A DNA stretch of 64,000 bases, from NCBI GenBank assembly GCA_019843655.1, contig JACDQD010000011.1:16968604-17032603 (forward strand). The letters run 5' to 3'. Below, piece after piece: positions 62,101 to 64,000 of this stretch (position 1 is its first letter; each line of letters starts with the position of its first letter). Source of the DNA: Lethocerus indicus (taxonomy: Eukaryota; Arthropoda; Insecta; Hemiptera; Belostomatidae). The position numbers were made by a program, and so were the translations under genes. Below the pieces are notes generated by a model. It had not been told where the DNA came from and searched no databases. It saw nothing but the letters and a program-made list of their open reading frames with translations.

Positions 62101-63344
62101 TATATTAGTTATATAAATATAATTCATCTCTTATTATATATATCCAGAAAGATATATATATAGAGAGAGAGTTTACAAATATAGTGAATGCAATTATTAC
62201 ACTCCACGCTAGATTAGACCTGCCAGTCTTGCACTCGAATCGTAGTCCACAGGTTCGGATTATTTATTTGAACAAGGACCAACTGTTAGCGCGTTGTTGT
62301 GGACGCTGACAGCCGTTCCTAAGTATCCTTCTACTAAGGTAGGGCCAAGAAGGAAAAGAAAAAAAAAACAGAAAAACTGTTGCGAAACAGCCGCATATGT
62401 CTGGGCACCGATTGCCCCTGTTAAACCTCCGGAGCTGTGTTATTTGGTATCAATTTCGCGTTTCGCCAATAGTCGGGTACCAGAATTACGCGCCGTTTCT
62501 CCATTGTCGGCCCGCGTCGGTTACCGGTTTCGCTTTTGTGTACCGGCCAATTTTGAAATCCGAAACGTTTAGAAAATATGCAAATCTCGGCCGGCCCGCC
62601 AATTTGCATAAACGCCGAATTGGCTTTTTGTTTTTCGTTAAACTTTTCCCCCCCCCCCCCCCCCCCACCCGTTTTTCGCCCGCCGCCAGTTTTTGCGGAA
62701 CAGTCGAATTTGCCGCCGAAAAGAAAAAAAGAAGAAAAAGGAGGAAAAATTATGAATTGGCCGGACGCGGTTGTGGGAAACCGCCTCTAAATTGGCGGCC
62801 CATTATAAAAGCTGTCGTACCCCCGAGCTTTTATCCTCACTCTCGAAGATCTACTCCTGTAAAATTTCTCGTTCCCGCGGAGATTACGATCTGTCGGATT
62901 AAACGGTGCTGACATTTTCGAAATTGCCTTTTTTTTTTGTTACTATAGTAGTTGATTAATTGGCGTGTTGGAACACCGTTGATGCAATTCCTTTCAATTC
63001 GACGTGTCGATACGGTCTACAGAACTCGGATCTCGATTGAAGATCTCCCGAAGATCGACGGCCTGCCTGAAATCAGTGAGGTCCAATTAATTAAAAAAAT
63101 TGGTTATATAATGGAAACGGGGATCTTCTTCTATCGGAAAAAATTAAGGACTCTCACTCAACTCCTTAGTGTGGAAGGAGTTCCACTCCTTGAAGATGAT
63201 TAATTTAAATCGCGATAGCTTATTTTTTCCCAGTACAACTTAAGGAATTCCAGTTTCATGGCTGTATATGACAAAGGAACAATTCTTGAAACCTTCTGCC
63301 AATCTGATATACCTGTTTTGTGGTCTGCGAGGGGTTGGAATACT
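62101..63344. other. non-coding DNA with a C19 run
   Basis: TA/GA dinucleotides near 62,135-62,170 and a 19-nt C run at 62,648-62,666. The open frames around 62.3-62.9 kb overlap on both strands and are driven by the C run. No exon recognised. Confidence 0.5.
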
Positions 63345-63389
63345 GTAGGTTCGTGATGTTTCTGTCTCCTCTCGCTGGTTTTGTCTTTT

Positions 63390-63426
63390 GCTAGACCGGT
63401 TTCGGCCGCTCGCCATCTTCAGTAGC
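63390..63426 (-). ncRNA. hammerhead-like motif, intact (left arm)
   Basis: On the minus strand GCTA, CTGAAGA, T, GGC, GAGCG, GCC, GAAA, CCGGTC, TAGC. Helix I is 4 bp (GCTA/TAGC), helix II is 3 bp, and helix III is a self-complementary ACCGGT that could only form between two copies. All invariant core residues and the GUC triplet are present. The unpaired T after CTGAAGA departs from the canonical core. Confidence 0.6.
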
Positions 63427-63583
63427 GGTGTTAGTCACTGTTAGCACTTTGGACGTTTTTTGGGCATCCTCACTGCACTGTCACTTTCACATCCTACAGA
63501 TGGCGAGCAGCCAGTACATGTGAAAGTGACAGCGCATTGAGCATGCCCAAAAAACATCCAAAGTGCTAACGGTGACTAACACC

Positions 63584-63620
63584 GCTACTGAAGATGGCGA
63601 GCGGCCGAAACCGGTCTAGC
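63584..63620 (+). ncRNA. hammerhead-like motif, intact (right arm)
   Basis: Identical in sequence to the left-arm copy and on the opposite strand, 157 bp away. Helices I (GCTA/TAGC), II (GGC/GCC) and dimeric III (ACCGGT) are all preserved, as are CUGANGA, GAAA and GUC. Confidence 0.6.
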
Positions 63621-63665
63621 AAAAGACCAAACCGGCGAGAGGAGACAGAAACATCACGAACCTAC

Positions 63666-64000
63666 TTCTGCCAATCGTTTCTATGACTCTAAATTAGTGT
63701 TTCAAGATCAAGAGTACAAACAATTTTTTTCAATTTATGATCCTGTTTGTGCGTTTGAGGGTCCGACAGTATTCAGCCGAGAGCTCGAACTCGAAAGCTT
63801 GCCTATATCCCTATATATCTTAATATACTGGTTTACACAGTAATTTTACAACGCTTGTACAGCGTAATTTCTTCTGTAGTCCGGAGTCCGTTTGAGCGGA
63901 GAAAACTTGCGCTCTAGAGTGGGAAGAGCGGCGTGGACGGGTGGAAAAGGAATTTCTAAAAATAGTCGCCGATAAAAAGGGTTCAGCCGGCTTTTTGCGA
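63666..64000. other. non-coding DNA, no gene seen
   Basis: Unique AT-rich sequence to the window edge. Confidence 0.5.

Larger units (their letters stand above)
63345..63665. repeat. 321-bp palindrome (foldback) with 146-bp arms
   Basis: The left arm 63,345-63,490 and right arm 63,520-63,665 are reverse complements over 146 bp with about seven mismatches (roughly 95 percent). The spacer is 29 nt. Each arm contains a perfect 37-nt hammerhead-like core, in opposite orientation. The spacer itself contains ACAGATGGCGAGCAGCC, which looks like a third partial core. The word CTTCTGCCAATC occurs at 63,293-63,304 and again at 63,665-63,676, and may be a target duplication, though it does not abut the left arm. 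Confidence 0.95.

Overview
This window reads as non-coding nuclear DNA from an invertebrate animal, most likely an arthropod, although the species cannot be named from sequence alone. The evidence is a jockey-type non-LTR retrotransposon family in three or more degraded copies, a deleted mariner copy flanked by TA, Penelope-type hammerhead-like motifs, abundant undepleted CpG, many long CT/GA microsatellites, and only one open frame with coding character, which ends at a consensus splice donor. There are no operons, ribosome binding sites or dense open frames. Most long open frames here are chance or come from microsatellites.

Layout. 1-13 kb: unique intergenic or intronic DNA with two hammerhead-like motifs on the + strand (1232, 2149), a Penelope-type motif on the - strand (5077) and two diverged local duplications (9.9-10.3 and 10.95-11.47 kb). 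13-16 kb: a second Penelope-type motif, a 192-bp CT tract, a 58-bp CT tract and a broken jockey reverse transcriptase tail. 16-41 kb: unique DNA with scattered degenerate motifs, a 53-bp minisatellite (22.67-23.05 kb), a GC-rich block with CRE and E-box sites (28.5-28.8 kb) and a dispersed repeat pair (33.4 and 37.3 kb). 41-46 kb: a near-perfect 178-bp tandem duplication bounded by a hammerhead-like core, then a second jockey copy. 46-53.6 kb: unique DNA, a possible retrotransposon relic and a cluster of ribozyme-like motifs near 51.8-52.0 kb. 53.64-54.03 kb: the only convincing coding exon (+ strand), with a third jockey copy starting about 140 bp inside its intron. 55-64 kb: unique DNA, a 158-bp mariner remnant (61,943-62,100) and a 321-bp palindrome (63,345-63,665) carrying two perfect, oppositely oriented ribozyme-like cores.

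The most interesting theme is a dispersed family of about 37-nt elements with the strand order of a hammerhead ribozyme: GCTA, CTGANGA, a GGC/GCC hairpin, GAAA, self-complementary ACCGGT, C, TAGC. About twenty intact to badly decayed copies are visible on both strands. One pair forms a long palindrome and one lies at the edge of a 178-bp tandem duplication, which recalls the small retrozymes described in animals. One unpaired base between the core and helix II is non-canonical, so catalysis is inferred and not shown.
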